Positions 38,806-48,863 of a stretch of 64,000 nt of DNA are shown here, piece after piece (position 1 is the stretch's first letter; each line of letters opens with the position of its first letter). The position numbers and the translations under genes are program-made. Source of the DNA: [Eubacterium] yurii subsp. margaretiae ATCC 43715 (GTDB lineage: Bacteria > Bacillota > Clostridia > Peptostreptococcales > Filifactoraceae); NCBI GenBank assembly GCA_000146855.1, contig GL405246.1, positions 840,847 through 904,846 on the forward strand, written 5' to 3'. Under the pieces are notes generated by a model that saw nothing but the letters and a program-made list of their open reading frames with translations, was not told where the DNA came from and did no database searches.

Positions 38806-41496
38806 GTGAGAAAATGTAGTGAATGTAAAGAAAATGCAGCTGTCCTTTTCATACAAGATTTAAATGATAGGACTAAGCTTAGAGGTTTATGTCTCAGTTG
38901 TGCTAAAAAACTTAATATACCGGGAATAGACAATATTTTGAATAATGCGGGCATAGATATAGATAATGTTGACGATATAACTGAACAGATGAATGAGATA
39001 AGCCAAACTATGGAAGAACAGTTTGGTGATATGGACTCTCTTAAGGTAAATGAGATACTTGGTAAAATCTCGTCATCCAACGAGTTTAAATCAATGATGA
39101 AGAAAATGGGGGATATAATTATGAACCAAAACAATAACTATCCTCATGATAAGGAAGAAAATAAGGACAATGATAAAGATACTCAGCCAAAAAGTGAGGA
39201 AATAACAAATGCTGAGATAGATTTTTCAGATAATCTGTTCGACAATAAATTCAATAAGTCTGAAGAAAGCACAGCTAAAGACGAGAATAATCAAGATAGT
39301 AATAATGATGAAACTAAGAATGAAAATCAAGATTTAGATGTAACGGTAATAAAAAATGATGATGCTCAAGTTGTTAAAGATAATGATGATGAAGGTTTGA
39401 TAGACATTGCTTCTTTTGAAAATGAACTTAAAAAGATGTTTGGTGGAAAAAACGGCTTTTTTGAGATAAATGTATCTTCGATGCCAAATATGTTTGGCGA
39501 TAGCGAAGATGTTTTTTCAAACAGTTCATTCCAAGAAGATACTGCTGAAAGAAAAAATAGCGAAAAGGCAAATCCCAAAAAGAAAAATATTAAAAATATT
39601 GAAAAGTTCAGCATCAATCTTACTCAACGTGCAAGAGATAATCAGATAGATCCTGTTATAGGCAGACAAAAAGAAATAGACAGGGTAATACAGATATTAA
39701 ACAGAAGAACGAAAAACAACCCTGTGCTTATAGGAGAGCCCGGTGTAGGTAAAACAGCTATAGCTGAAGGATTGGCATATAAGATAGTAAAGGGAGAAGT
39801 ACCTCAAAAACTTCTTGACTATGAGATAATGCAGCTTGATATGTCTTCAATAGTTGCCGGAACACAATTTAGAGGACAATTTGAAACGAGGATGAAGAAC
39901 ATCATCGAAGAGGCAAGAAAAGCCGGCAATGTAATACTTGTGATAGATGAGATACACTCTATTATGGGTGCTGGAGATTCACAGGGCACTATGGATGCAG
40001 CAAATATATTAAAACCTGCCCTTGCAAAAGGTGATATTCAAATAATCGGTGCAACTACAATCAATGAATACAAAAAGCATATCGAAAAAGATAAGGCTCT
40101 TGAGAGAAGATTACAAAGCGTATTGGTGGAAGAACCAACAATACAGGAGTCTATAGACATAGTAAAAGGTCTTAAAGATTACTATGAAAATTACCATAAA
40201 ATATTGCTTTCTGATGAAGTAATAGAGGCTGCAGTAAAACTTTCAAGCAGATATATAACAGACAGATATTTACCTGATAAGGCTATAGACATCATAGATG
40301 AAGTGGGCTCTAAGGCGAATCTTGGTAATAAGGCTATATATGAGATACAGTCAATCAAGGACAGCATAGAGACACTTAAGAAAAATCAGGAAACAGCAAC
40401 AGAAAACAATGACTATGAAAAGGTTGCAATGTACAAGACAAAGGAACTCAATCTTGAAGAAGAACTCAAAAATCTACAAGAAAATGAGTATTTGAAAGTA
40501 ACTGTGCAAGATGTAGCTGATGTAATAGAGCAGTGGACAAAGATACCTGTAAAAGAAATCAGTGTTGAGGAAACTCAAAAACTGATGGATTTGGAAAAGA
40601 GACTCAAAGAAACTGTTGTAGGACAAGATAGAGCTATAGAAGTAATTGCAAAGGCAATAAGAAGAAACAGAGCAGGAATATCTGCCGTAAAAAAACCAAG
40701 CTCATTTATCTTTGTAGGACCTACCGGAGTTGGAAAGACACAGTTGGTAAAATCACTGGCTAAGGATATGTTCGGTTCTGAAGATATGATAATAAGAGTG
40801 GACATGAGTGAATATATGGAGAAACATTCCGTATCTAAGCTTGTAGGAGCTCCTCCGGGATATGTCGGCTTTGATGAAGGCGGTCAGTTGACAGACAGAG
40901 TAAAGAGAAAACCGTACAGTATCATACTTTTTGATGAGATAGAAAAGGCACATCCTGATGTATTTAATATGCTATTGCAGATATTGGATGAAGGTAGACT
41001 TACAGATTCTCAAGGCGGAGTAGTCCACTTTGAAAATACTGTGATAGTCATGACATCAAATATAGGGACAACATTTAAAAATCAATCTTTGGGCTTTGGC
41101 GCTCAAGAAGAAGAGTACCAAAGAGAAGAACAAAGAGTCCATGATGCTATGAAAGAAAACTTCAAACCTGAATTTTTAAATAGAATTGATGAAATAGTAG
41201 TATTTAACAGACTTTCAAAGGATGACCTAAGAAAGATAGTAGATATAATGATAAGTCAACTCCAAGATGTAGTAAAAGACAAGGGAATTAGCATCAAGAT
41301 AACAGATGAAGTAAAAGACTTCATCGTTGAAAAGGGCTATGATGAAAAATATGGAGCCAGACCGCTTAGAAGAGTGATACAAAAATATATCGAGGATGAA
41401 ATATCAGATATATTTATAATGAACGACTTAAATAAGGTCAATGTCTTAACTCTACAGCTTTTGAACAAAAAGATAATGGTTGAAAAAGGCTTATAA
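38806..41496 (+). CDS. clpE: ATP-dependent Clp protease ATP-binding subunit, ClpE type
   Basis: 896 residues, starting at GTG after aaaaggag. The N-terminal zinc finger [12 protein letters not shown]...[10 protein letters not shown] identifies ClpE rather than ClpC. An unusually long acidic, Asn/Asp/Glu/Lys-rich linker follows (about 105-265). AAA-1 has [16 protein letters not shown], then a UVR-like coiled middle ([22 protein letters not shown]). AAA-2 has [12 protein letters not shown], and sensor 2 lies in [20 protein letters not shown]. It unfolds substrates for ClpP. It is next to ribF on the same strand. I see no CtsR box (tandem GGTCAAA) in the 63-base gap. Confidence 0.94.
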   Translation: MRKCSECKENAAVLFIQDLNDRTKLRGLCLSCAKKLNIPGIDNILNNAGIDIDNVDDITEQMNEISQTMEEQFGDMDSLKVNEILGKISSSNEFKSMMKKMGDIIMNQNNNYPHDKEENKDNDKDTQPKSEEITNAEIDFSDNLFDNKFNKSEESTAKDENNQDSNNDETKNENQDLDVTVIKNDDAQVVKDNDDEGLIDIASFENELKKMFGGKNGFFEINVSSMPNMFGDSEDVFSNSSFQEDTAERKNSEKANPKKKNIKNIEKFSINLTQRARDNQIDPVIGRQKEIDRVIQILNRRTKNNPVLIGEPGVGKTAIAEGLAYKIVKGEVPQKLLDYEIMQLDMSSIVAGTQFRGQFETRMKNIIEEARKAGNVILVIDEIHSIMGAGDSQGTMDAANILKPALAKGDIQIIGATTINEYKKHIEKDKALERRLQSVLVEEPTIQESIDIVKGLKDYYENYHKILLSDEVIEAAVKLSSRYITDRYLPDKAIDIIDEVGSKANLGNKAIYEIQSIKDSIETLKKNQETATENNDYEKVAMYKTKELNLEEELKNLQENEYLKVTVQDVADVIEQWTKIPVKEISVEETQKLMDLEKRLKETVVGQDRAIEVIAKAIRRNRAGISAVKKPSSFIFVGPTGVGKTQLVKSLAKDMFGSEDMIIRVDMSEYMEKHSVSKLVGAPPGYVGFDEGGQLTDRVKRKPYSIILFDEIEKAHPDVFNMLLQILDEGRLTDSQGGVVHFENTVIVMTSNIGTTFKNQSLGFGAQEEEYQREEQRVHDAMKENFKPEFLNRIDEIVVFNRLSKDDLRKIVDIMISQLQDVVKDKGISIKITDEVKDFIVEKGYDEKYGARPLRRVIQKYIEDEISDIFIMNDLNKVNVLTLQLLNKKIMVEKGL

Positions 41497-41518
41497 ACAA
41501 AATAATATTCAATAAAAA

Positions 41519-41550
41519 AGGGAAGTGGAAAAATCTACTTCTCTTTTTAT
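41519..41550 (+). terminator. Intrinsic terminator after clpE
   Basis: Stem gaagtgg / ctacttc with a 6-base loop, followed by tcttttt. Confidence 0.75.
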
Positions 41551-41553
41551 ATG

Positions 41554-41804
41554 ATACTAATATTCTAATTAATTGAAGGTATTTGAGTATAAAGTAATAC
41601 TGAACTTTTTTAAACTATGGATTCTGTCTTTAGTATACTCTTTAGCATTAAACTTTTGTTGCATCATTTTTTATAAAATATTTCCACTATTCTATTAGAT
41701 TTTAGTATTAAATAGAGCCTTAGCTTATTTTACTCTAAGTCCTAAGTTCAAAGATTAACAGTCAAGAAATAAGAATATCCATAATTCTATTAAATTTTTA
41801 GTAT
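41554..41804. repeat. Composite repeat: 125-bp type element nested in a 111-bp type element
   Basis: The left end atactaatattctaattaat at 41554 matches the left end of the 111-bp element at 21687, and tccataattctattaaattt...agtat at 41778-41804 matches its right end. Between them lies copy A of the other type (41597-41708): ends atactgaa / tttagtat, interior tagtatactctttagcatta and tttttataaaatatttccac. The layout reads as one element inserted into another. No ORF is present. Confidence 0.65.
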
Positions 41805-41826
41805 AAAAGATTTATGACAAGCAATT

Positions 41827-42513
41827 TTAGATATTTTCGCTATCAGAGTTTATATTATTATCTTCATTATACTCTTTATAATACTTATAAGAGATTTTCA
41901 AACATACAACTACCCATATAGCTGTCAAAATTAACATTAAAACCAAATTCCATATTCCTGATAAAAATACAGCCTCACCAATAAGAATAAGGCCGAGGGC
42001 AACAGATGATATACCCATGAATCGTTGAGTTTTTTGCCATACCACGTCATTTGCCATACTCCATTTTGTTCTTAGACCGATAAGAGAGTTTCTCCTTAGT
42101 TTCGGCATTATATTTCCTGAAACTACGTGAAAAATACCGATACATATACTTATAAATTTGAAGGGATCCACAGAAACTGACTCTTGTGAAGCATAAGTTA
42201 AAGCCTTGTACTGAAAGTAAAAACCTAAACAAGCAAAGAAAACTATTGTGTAAATGCTTATTAAAAGTAAGTATTTTTCACTATTTTTTCCATTTTTATT
42301 ACTTTCTCTTTTTGCAATCAATATAAATGCTGATATCACCGGTAGTGCTATGATAGGCATGAGAAGAAATTCGTATTTGCTTCCCATTCTATCCACTTCT
42401 CCTGCAAAATTATAGTGGAGAGGAACAGTATCAGGCATAAATATAAAAAATAAGGTAGTACCTAAGATAAATATAAAAATTAATGAATATAAGATAAGAT
42501 ACAATTTTTTCAT
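41827..42513 (-). CDS. sdpI: SdpI-family immunity-like membrane protein
   Basis: 228 residues with about six membrane spans. The DUF1648 segment PDTVPLHYNFAGEVDRMGSKYEFLLMPII lies near the start. The SdpI core motif NIMPKLRRNSLIGLRTKWSMANDVVWQKTQRFMG lies around 135-170. In B. subtilis SdpI protects against the SdpC toxin and also sequesters SdpR at the membrane. I choose ATG 42513, 6 bases after aggtg, over the GTG at 42522. It is co-transcribed after the ArsR-type gene. No sdpABC toxin genes are in this window. Confidence 0.88.
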   Translation of the reverse strand: MKKLYLILYSLIFIFILGTTLFFIFMPDTVPLHYNFAGEVDRMGSKYEFLLMPIIALPVISAFILIAKRESNKNGKNSEKYLLLISIYTIVFFACLGFYFQYKALTYASQESVSVDPFKFISICIGIFHVVSGNIMPKLRRNSLIGLRTKWSMANDVVWQKTQRFMGISSVALGLILIGEAVFLSGIWNLVLMLILTAIWVVVCLKISYKYYKEYNEDNNINSDSENI

Positions 42514-42514
42514 A

Positions 42515-42778
42515 TCAGTCACCTCTTAGATCTTTAATCCAAAGCAGTGCCTCATCAAGTACAGAGGCGTTTAATTCATAAATTATATACTTTCCTTCAC
42601 GCTCATCCCTTATCAAATCTGCATCTTTTAATATTGCCAGATGTTTTGAAACAGCAGGTAAGCTCATGTCAAAATTTTCTGCTATTTCTCCGGCAGACAA
42701 TCTTCCTTTTTTCAGCAGATTTAATATAGTTCTTCTTGTAGGATCAGCAAGTGCTTTCATGGTATTTTGCAGAGACAT
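42515..42778 (-). CDS. sdpR: ArsR-family repressor, SdpR type
   Basis: 87 residues: a winged helix with MKALADPTRRTILNLLKKGRLSAGEIAENFDMSLPAVSKHLAILKDADLIRDEREGKYIIYELN. It matches SdpR by eye along its length, including the C-terminal tail (LDEALLWIKDL). It lacks the metal-binding ELCVCDL motif of true ArsR metal sensors. The sdpR-sdpI order is conserved. A palindrome just after its own -10 box indicates autorepression. Confidence 0.9.
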   Translation of the reverse strand: MSLQNTMKALADPTRRTILNLLKKGRLSAGEIAENFDMSLPAVSKHLAILKDADLIRDEREGKYIIYELNASVLDEALLWIKDLRGD

Positions 42779-42798
42779 TTTATAATCACTTCCATCAT

Positions 42799-42842
42799 TT
42801 AACCTTTTGGTTAATTATAAATCTGTTTTTATAAAAAGTCAA
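42799..42842 (-). promoter_or_regulatory. sdpR promoter and operator
   Basis: On the minus strand: TTGACT (42842-42837), 17-base spacer, TATAAT (42819-42814). It is followed at once by the palindrome ttaaccaaaaggttaa (42814-42799; six-base arms, four-base centre). A repressor bound there would cover the transcription start. SdpR as the ligand is inference. Confidence 0.75.
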
Positions 42843-42850
42843 GAAAAATA

Positions 42851-42885
42851 TAAAAAAGGACTTTACTTTTAAAGTATAAAGTCCT
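42851..42885 (-). terminator. Minus-strand terminator upstream of sdpR
   Basis: Ten-base stem aggactttac / gtataaagtcct-type arms (42857-42885), followed on the minus strand by six T. It lies ahead of the sdpR promoter and has no gene before it on that strand, so it insulates sdpRI or ends an unseen transcript. Confidence 0.65.
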
Positions 42886-43240
42886 AATATTTATTAATAG
42901 CTGTATATTTAATTTTCAATATAGTTGTAAATGACATTATAATTTATACTAATACTAATAGTTAATATAACTATGAAAAAATTCACTTTTATACATTCTT
43001 TATCAAACTGTATTGATACAATATTAAGAAAAATTTTTATTAATACTATGGATAGTAGTATAAAATTTATCCTATAAAAATCCTATTTTAAAGTATTTAT
43101 GGTTATTTTATGCTAACTAATTTTGACTGTTTAGCCGTTGATTTTTCATTTTTGAAATGATATAATTAATTGAAATATAGTTAATAAAAGCACTTTGAAA
43201 TAGAGATAAAAATTTTTAAAAAAGTTACGAGGGTAATACT
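42886..43240. other. AT-rich intergenic region
   Basis: No ORF. A weak likeness to the TIR repeat ends (atactaatactaatag near 42950; agtagtat near 43053) suggests a decayed copy. A -10-like tataat near 43160 may serve the zinc-ribbon gene. Confidence 0.3.
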
Positions 43241-43912
43241 ATGGCTGTAAAACTTACATCTGTTAAATGTCCTGAGTGTGGAGCAGCTTTACAGATTGAA
43301 AATGGGAGAGAGCAGATTTTTTGCTCTTATTGCGGAGCGAAGATTTTAATTACAAATGAAAATGAATATATTATAAGACATGTAGATGACGCCGGAGTAA
43401 AAAAGGCTGAAACTGAACGTATAGTCGAAATGAAGAAGTTGGAAATCATAGAAAAAAATCGTGTTGCAAATGAAAATAAAAAGAAAACAAAGATAAAGAT
43501 TATGGCCATATTAGCAATATTGGCCATGATTTTTCTATCAATAGGTGGTAGTGACAAAGATAATGAAGCTTATGAAACTATAAGCGGTTTTTTAATTCTT
43601 GCTATTCCATTCGTATGGTTTATCAATAGGGGAAGCGAAGAGGACTTAGGTTTTGGAGATAAGATTAGATTTCCGCATTCTTTAAAGGAATATAATACAA
43701 AAAGCTATTTGTTTGTTGAATCCATATTAAAAAGTGTCGGATTTACAAATATAAAAACTGTTCCACTCAATGACTTGACTTTAGGCATAATGAAAAGACC
43801 TGATATGGTTGAATCTATAACTATTAACGGCAAGATGCCTAAATTTGCGTTTAAAAAGTACCATACTAATGCATCAATTGTGATTTCATATCATAGCTAT
43901 AGAAAAAGCTAG
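43241..43912 (+). CDS. Zinc-ribbon membrane protein of unknown function
   Basis: 223 residues. An N-terminal zinc ribbon (VKCPECGAALQIENGREQIFCSYCGAKILI, four Cys) is followed by a charged helical stretch (70-88). Two membrane spans follow (about 90-106 and 116-132). The C-terminal cytoplasmic part has LVESILKSVGFTNIKTVPLNDLTLGIMKRPDMVESITINGKM, a segment seen in small-protein-like bacterial domains predicted to bind ligands. The gene is alone, with a weak ribosome-binding site (gaggg). No function is assigned. Confidence 0.75.
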   Translation: MAVKLTSVKCPECGAALQIENGREQIFCSYCGAKILITNENEYIIRHVDDAGVKKAETERIVEMKKLEIIEKNRVANENKKKTKIKIMAILAILAMIFLSIGGSDKDNEAYETISGFLILAIPFVWFINRGSEEDLGFGDKIRFPHSLKEYNTKSYLFVESILKSVGFTNIKTVPLNDLTLGIMKRPDMVESITINGKMPKFAFKKYHTNASIVISYHSYRKS

Positions 43913-43989
43913 TTTAATTTTTATAGTACTTTGAAAGTTCTGCTCTAATATAACAATATTGGAAAAAATAGACTATATCAAAAAAACAG

Positions 43990-44018
43990 TTGAAATTTAT
44001 CCTATTGTGTAATATAAT
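43990..44018 (+). promoter_or_regulatory. Candidate alaS promoter
   Basis: TTGAAA at 43990-43995, 17-base spacer, TATAAT at 44013-44018. It is about 110 bases ahead of T-box stem I. A second tataat at 44092-44097 lies closer but lacks a clear -35. Confidence 0.4.
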
Positions 44019-44130
44019 TATTGAGCTTTATTTTTTAGAAAATAATGCAAAATTAAATTTATATTATATAAAAAAGTTTTATTAACTAAATTATAATATT
44101 TATATCAAAAATTAATATCAAAGATATTGT

Positions 44131-44360
44131 AAGACGAGTAGGTCATATGTATTTTTAAGAGAGGGAATGGTTGGTGTAAATTCCTATTTAACTTTGACTG
44201 AAGGCTACCTTGTATCTCCAAGTTCCAATAAAGCTTGGCGTTGATTACGTTATAATCGTTGAGAGTATTTCGTTATAATATTATATGCGATATACAAAAC
44301 AAGGGTGGTACCACGATAATTCGTCCCTAATGCTGATTAGACTGCATTAGGGATTTTTTA
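44131..44360 (+). promoter_or_regulatory. T-box leader of alaS
   Basis: All landmarks are present. Stem I has gacgagta and agagagggaatgg. The specifier loop is ctgaaGGCTacc, with GCT (Ala) at 44204-44206. The antiterminator T-box sequence is aagggtggtaccacg at 44301-44315; its TGGT pairs with the ACCA end of tRNA-Ala. The competing terminator is ccctaatgc / gcattaggg (44324-44352) plus a T run. Uncharged tRNA-Ala stabilises the antiterminator and lets RNA polymerase reach alaS. Confidence 0.95.
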
Positions 44361-44394
44361 ATACAATAATATATCTATTGAAAGGGAAGAAATT

Positions 44395-47037
44395 ATGGAA
44401 TTTATGAAAGCAAATGACATAAGAAAATCATTTTTAGATTTTTTTGAATCAAAGGAACATTATGTGAAAAACAGTTTTTCACTTGTTCCAAAAAACGACA
44501 AGAGTCTACTCCTTATAAACGCAGGTATGGCACCGCTTAAAAATTACTTTTTGGGAATAGAAACTCCTCCCGCGAAAAGAATGGCAACATGTCAAAAATG
44601 CGTTAGAACGGGAGATATAGAAAATATAGGTAAGACTGCAAGACATGCTACTTTTTTTGAAATGCTCGGCAATTTTTCATTCGGAGATTATTTCAAAAAT
44701 GAGGCTACAGCCTTTGCTTGGGAATTTGTAACCAAGGTACTTAAGATGGACGAAGAAAAACTCTGGGTTACTGTATATGAAGAAGATGACGAAGCTCTTG
44801 AAATATGGAGAGATAAGGTAGGAGTTAATCCTGACAGAATAGTCAAACTTGGAAAAGAGGATAATTTCTGGGAGATAGGCAACGGCCAAGGACCTTGCGG
44901 ACCATGTTCCGAGATATATATAGACAGGGGAGAAGAATTTGGCTGCGGTCATAAAGACTGCAAGCCGGGTTGTGACTGCGATAGATTCTTAGAGTTTTGG
45001 AACCTTGTATTTACTCAATTTGACAAGCAAGTTGACGGAAGTTACAAGAAATTGGAACATCCTAACATAGATACAGGAATGGGCTTGGAGAGAATGGCTT
45101 GTATAATGCAAGGTGTTGACTCTATATTTGACATAGACACAATGAAAAATATAAGAGACAAGGTATGTGAGATTTCAGGTAAAAAATATCAACAAGACGA
45201 AAAAACAGATGTATCTATAAGAATAATCACTGACCATATCAGAGCCATCACTTTCATGGTAAGTGACGGCATAGTACCTTCAAATGAAGGAAGAGGATAT
45301 GTGCTTAGGAGATTGGCAAGAAGAGCTATGCGACATGCTAAACTGCTCGGCATTGAACAAAAATTCATTGAAACACTTGCAAATGTAGTTATAGATGTAT
45401 ACCAAGACGGCTATGAAGAGCTTGGACAAAACAGGGACTATATAAACAAGGTTCTTAAGATAGAAGAAGAAAAATTCGGTGAAACTATAGAAACAGGCAT
45501 GAACATCTTAAATCAATACATTGCAGATTCACAAAAAGCTAATAACTCTAAGATAAATGGACAAGATGCATTCAAATTATATGACACTTACGGTTTTCCA
45601 CTTGAACTTACTCTTGAAATAGCAGAGGAGAAGAATTGCTCAGTAGACATAGAGGAATTTGAAAATCAAATGGAAATGCAAAGACAAAGGGCAAGAAATG
45701 CAAGAGCAAAAGGCTCTGACATCGGCTGGAAAGATGAAATATCAAGCCTTGATTTATCAGTGAAAAATACGGAATTTATCGGATATGAAAAACTTGAAGA
45801 TAAAGCTGTTATTGCTGACATAGTAATTGACGGCAAACTATCTGACAAGGCAGCTCAAGGTCAAGAAATCATACTGATTTTTGATAAAACACCATTTTAT
45901 GCTGAATCAGGCGGTCAGGTTGGAGATACAGGCCTTATTAAAAATGCTACTGTTGAAATACAAGTAAACAATGTTACAAAATCAACTAATGGTCTTTTCT
46001 TACACCATTGTAAGTTAAATAAAGGAGAGCTGAAAAAAGGCGATAAGGTCGAGCTTTTAGTAGATGTAAAAAATAGATTTGCCACTATGAGAAATCACAC
46101 AGCTACTCACTTGCTCCACAAGGCTCTTAAGGTCGTACTTGGAGATCATATACAACAGGCAGGTTCATTGGTATCACCTGATAGACTTAGATTTGACTTT
46201 AATCATTTCGCACAGGTAAGCAAGGAAGAACTGATGAAGGTGGAACAACTTGTAAATGAACAGATTTACAATGCTATAGATGTGCAAACTCAGGTAATGG
46301 ACATTGAAGATGCCAAGAAAACAGGCGCTATGTCACTATTTGACGAAAAATATGGCGAAACAGTAAGAGTGCTTAGTATTGGAGAGTTCTCAAAAGAATT
46401 CTGCGGCGGTACTCACGTTAAGAATTCCAATGAGATAGGAATGTTCAAGATAGTATCTGAAGGTGGAGTAGCATCAGGAGTAAGAAGAATAGAGGCTATT
46501 ACAGGATATAGCGTATACAACTTCATCGTTGAAAAACAAGAACTCATTGAAAATGTATCTTCTACATTAAAGACTTCTCAAGATAATTTGCTAAAGAGAG
46601 CCTCAGACCTCATGGCTGAAAATAAGAATCTGCAAAAGAAGATTAAAGAAGTACAAAGTGCCGGAGCAAAGACTGATATAGACTCTGTAATAAAATCTGC
46701 AAAGAAAATCAATGATGTAAACTTAGTTATCTCATCTTTTGAAGATATGGAAGACGACATATTGAGAGATTTTGCACAAAATATAATAGACAAAGTGGAA
46801 AATTCGGTAGTAGTCTTTTCAAATGTAAATACTGAAAATCAAAAACTGACATTCCTTTGCATGGTCGCTAAAAATCTTATACCGAAATACAATGCAGGAA
46901 AGATAGTAAAAGAAGTGGCTATGGTAACAGGCGGTAATGGCGGCGGAAAGCCGAATATGGCTATGGCAGGCGGAAAAGATGTATCAAAGATACAAGAAGC
47001 TCTGTCAAAGGCTGAAGAAGTATTGGCAAATATATAA
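44395..47037 (+). CDS. alaS: Alanyl-tRNA synthetase
   Basis: 880 residues, full length. The class II core has NAGMAPLKNYFLGIETPPAKRMATCQKCVRTGDIENIGKTARHATFFEMLGNFSFGDYFK. The editing domain zinc ligands are HTATHLLHKAL and CGGTHVKNSNEIGMFKI. The C-terminal Gly-rich C-Ala domain has VTGGNGGGKPNMAMAGGKD. It charges tRNA-Ala and clears mischarged Ser and Gly. It is controlled by the T-box leader. The ribosome-binding site is aaaggga. The ATG at 44395 is followed in frame by a second ATG, so a slightly later start cannot be excluded. Confidence 0.98.
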   Translation: MEFMKANDIRKSFLDFFESKEHYVKNSFSLVPKNDKSLLLINAGMAPLKNYFLGIETPPAKRMATCQKCVRTGDIENIGKTARHATFFEMLGNFSFGDYFKNEATAFAWEFVTKVLKMDEEKLWVTVYEEDDEALEIWRDKVGVNPDRIVKLGKEDNFWEIGNGQGPCGPCSEIYIDRGEEFGCGHKDCKPGCDCDRFLEFWNLVFTQFDKQVDGSYKKLEHPNIDTGMGLERMACIMQGVDSIFDIDTMKNIRDKVCEISGKKYQQDEKTDVSIRIITDHIRAITFMVSDGIVPSNEGRGYVLRRLARRAMRHAKLLGIEQKFIETLANVVIDVYQDGYEELGQNRDYINKVLKIEEEKFGETIETGMNILNQYIADSQKANNSKINGQDAFKLYDTYGFPLELTLEIAEEKNCSVDIEEFENQMEMQRQRARNARAKGSDIGWKDEISSLDLSVKNTEFIGYEKLEDKAVIADIVIDGKLSDKAAQGQEIILIFDKTPFYAESGGQVGDTGLIKNATVEIQVNNVTKSTNGLFLHHCKLNKGELKKGDKVELLVDVKNRFATMRNHTATHLLHKALKVVLGDHIQQAGSLVSPDRLRFDFNHFAQVSKEELMKVEQLVNEQIYNAIDVQTQVMDIEDAKKTGAMSLFDEKYGETVRVLSIGEFSKEFCGGTHVKNSNEIGMFKIVSEGGVASGVRRIEAITGYSVYNFIVEKQELIENVSSTLKTSQDNLLKRASDLMAENKNLQKKIKEVQSAGAKTDIDSVIKSAKKINDVNLVISSFEDMEDDILRDFAQNIIDKVENSVVVFSNVNTENQKLTFLCMVAKNLIPKYNAGKIVKEVAMVTGGNGGGKPNMAMAGGKDVSKIQEALSKAEEVLANI

Positions 47038-47060
47038 GATTAAATAAAAAGTAGTATAAT

Positions 47061-47096
47061 CCCCCTTTTTCAAAAAATAAGGGGGGTTTTACATTT
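47061..47096 (+). terminator. Intrinsic terminator after alaS
   Basis: Stem ccccctt / aaggggg with an 11-base loop, followed by a T-rich tract. Confidence 0.85.
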
Positions 47097-47510
47097 TTGC
47101 AGATATAATTTATAATAATATTAACAGTTGATATTTTTTACTGTAAATTATATAATATTAATGTTTTAGTCATGTACTTATATGATTATAGCAGTGTTTA
47201 TTTGATTAATGGAAAAATATTTTTTGCTTATCATGCAATTAAACCTAGTTTATCAGTGTTTAAGGTGATTTTTTCCATTTTTCTATAAGCTTTAGTATTA
47301 ACCTTTATTAATACTGATAAAAGAATTAACTGATACTAAAAAACTTTTAAATTGTCACGTAAGTATTTTGATTACAAAGTGTATATAATTAAATAGTCAA
47401 TCACAATATCAAATATTTTGCATGACTTTTCAAATCGAGATTGGCATGAGATTAAAAGTTAAAATTAAAAATAATAACTAAGTATTTTAAAATAAAAAGG
47501 GGGCAAACTT
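47097..47510. other. AT-rich region with a repeat-family right end
   Basis: ttccatttttctataagctt and then tagtat at 47273-47298 match the right end of the 125-bp element. No convincing left end was found, so this is a fragment or a decayed copy. The rest shows no ORF. The der promoter must lie in the last 150 bases. Confidence 0.45.
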
Positions 47511-48830
47511 ATGAAAAAAACTGTTGCGATAGTAGGCAGACCTAATGTGGGGAAATCGACTCTTTTTAACAGATTGGTGGGCGAAAAAATCTCAATAGTG
47601 GAAGATACTCCCGGAGTTACAAGAGACAGGATTTTCGCAGATGTCAACTGGTTGACATATACTTTTACCTTAATTGATACAGGTGGTATAGAGACGGATA
47701 CCGAGGAGATGATACCTGCTATGATGAGGAAACAAGCTCAGGTAGCTATTGATATGTCGGACGTCATAATGTTTGTGCTTGATGGTAAAAACGGACTCCA
47801 TCCTCAGGATTTTGAAGTGGGAACCATGCTTAGAAAGTCGAAAAAACCTGTTATATTGGTTGTAAATAAGGTTGACGGCTCAAAATTACCTGATGATTAT
47901 TACGACTTTTATCAGCTTGGATTTGATGATATGTATGCAGTATCAGCGTCACAGGGACTTGGAATAGGAGACTTACTTGATGAAGTGGTAGGGCTTTTTC
48001 CAAAAGACGAGCTTGAAATTGAAGAAGATGACTCAATAAAGGTGGCAATAGTAGGTAGGCCTAATGCAGGTAAGTCATCAATCCTAAATGCCATTATCGG
48101 AGAAGAAAGAACCATAGTATCGCCTATTGCAGGTACTACAAGGGATGCAATAGATGAAAAATGCGAAATTGATGGCAAAAGCTACACATTTATTGATACA
48201 GCCGGTATAAGAAAGAAAAATAAGATATTTGACAATATAGAAAAGTATTCAGTGCTAAGGTCATACACAGCCATAGAAAGATGCGACGTAGTGCTTATGG
48301 TTATAGATGCTACTGAAATGGTATCAGAACAGGATACAAAGATTGCAGGTCTGGCACATGAGGCAGGCAAACCTGTAATCATAGTCATAAATAAGTGGGA
48401 TTTGATAGACAAAAGCACAAATACCATGAGAGATTATACGGCAGATGTGAGAAATGCACTCGCCTATATGCAGTATGCCAAGATAGAATTTGTATCTGCA
48501 ATGACAGGTAAAAGACTTAATAACATAATAACTCAGATTGATTATGTGCTTGAACAGTCGAAAAAGAGACTGTCAACAGGTGTACTCAATGACGTTATAG
48601 GAGATGCTGTACTTCACAATCAACCGCCGTCAGACAAGGGCAAGAGACTTAAGATATACTATGCTACTCAGGCAGGAGTACAACCTCCAACATTTGTCAT
48701 CTTCATTAATGACAAAGAATTATTTCACTTTTCATATAAGAGATACCTTGAAAACAAGATAAGGGAAAACTTCGGCTTTGACGGTACTGTAATAAGGATA
48801 ATAGCAAGGGAAAAGGGCGAAAACAAGTAA
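47511..48830 (+). CDS. der: Ribosome biogenesis GTPase Der (EngA)
   Basis: 439 residues. Two tandem G domains: GRPNVGKSTLFNRLVG...DTPGVTRDR...NKVD (1-165) and GRPNAGKSSILNAIIGEERTIVSPIAGTTRDAID...DTAGIRKKNK...NKWDLID (175-345). A C-terminal KH-like domain follows (PPTFVIFINDKELFHFSYKRYLENKIRENFGFDGTVIRI). It is essential for 50S subunit assembly. It is first in the der-recX-lon-like run. The ribosome-binding site is aaggggg. Confidence 0.98.
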   Translation: MKKTVAIVGRPNVGKSTLFNRLVGEKISIVEDTPGVTRDRIFADVNWLTYTFTLIDTGGIETDTEEMIPAMMRKQAQVAIDMSDVIMFVLDGKNGLHPQDFEVGTMLRKSKKPVILVVNKVDGSKLPDDYYDFYQLGFDDMYAVSASQGLGIGDLLDEVVGLFPKDELEIEEDDSIKVAIVGRPNAGKSSILNAIIGEERTIVSPIAGTTRDAIDEKCEIDGKSYTFIDTAGIRKKNKIFDNIEKYSVLRSYTAIERCDVVLMVIDATEMVSEQDTKIAGLAHEAGKPVIIVINKWDLIDKSTNTMRDYTADVRNALAYMQYAKIEFVSAMTGKRLNNIITQIDYVLEQSKKRLSTGVLNDVIGDAVLHNQPPSDKGKRLKIYYATQAGVQPPTFVIFINDKELFHFSYKRYLENKIRENFGFDGTVIRIIAREKGENK

Positions 48831-48863
48831 GTTTATAATTAGTATTACAAGATTGCGAGAAAA

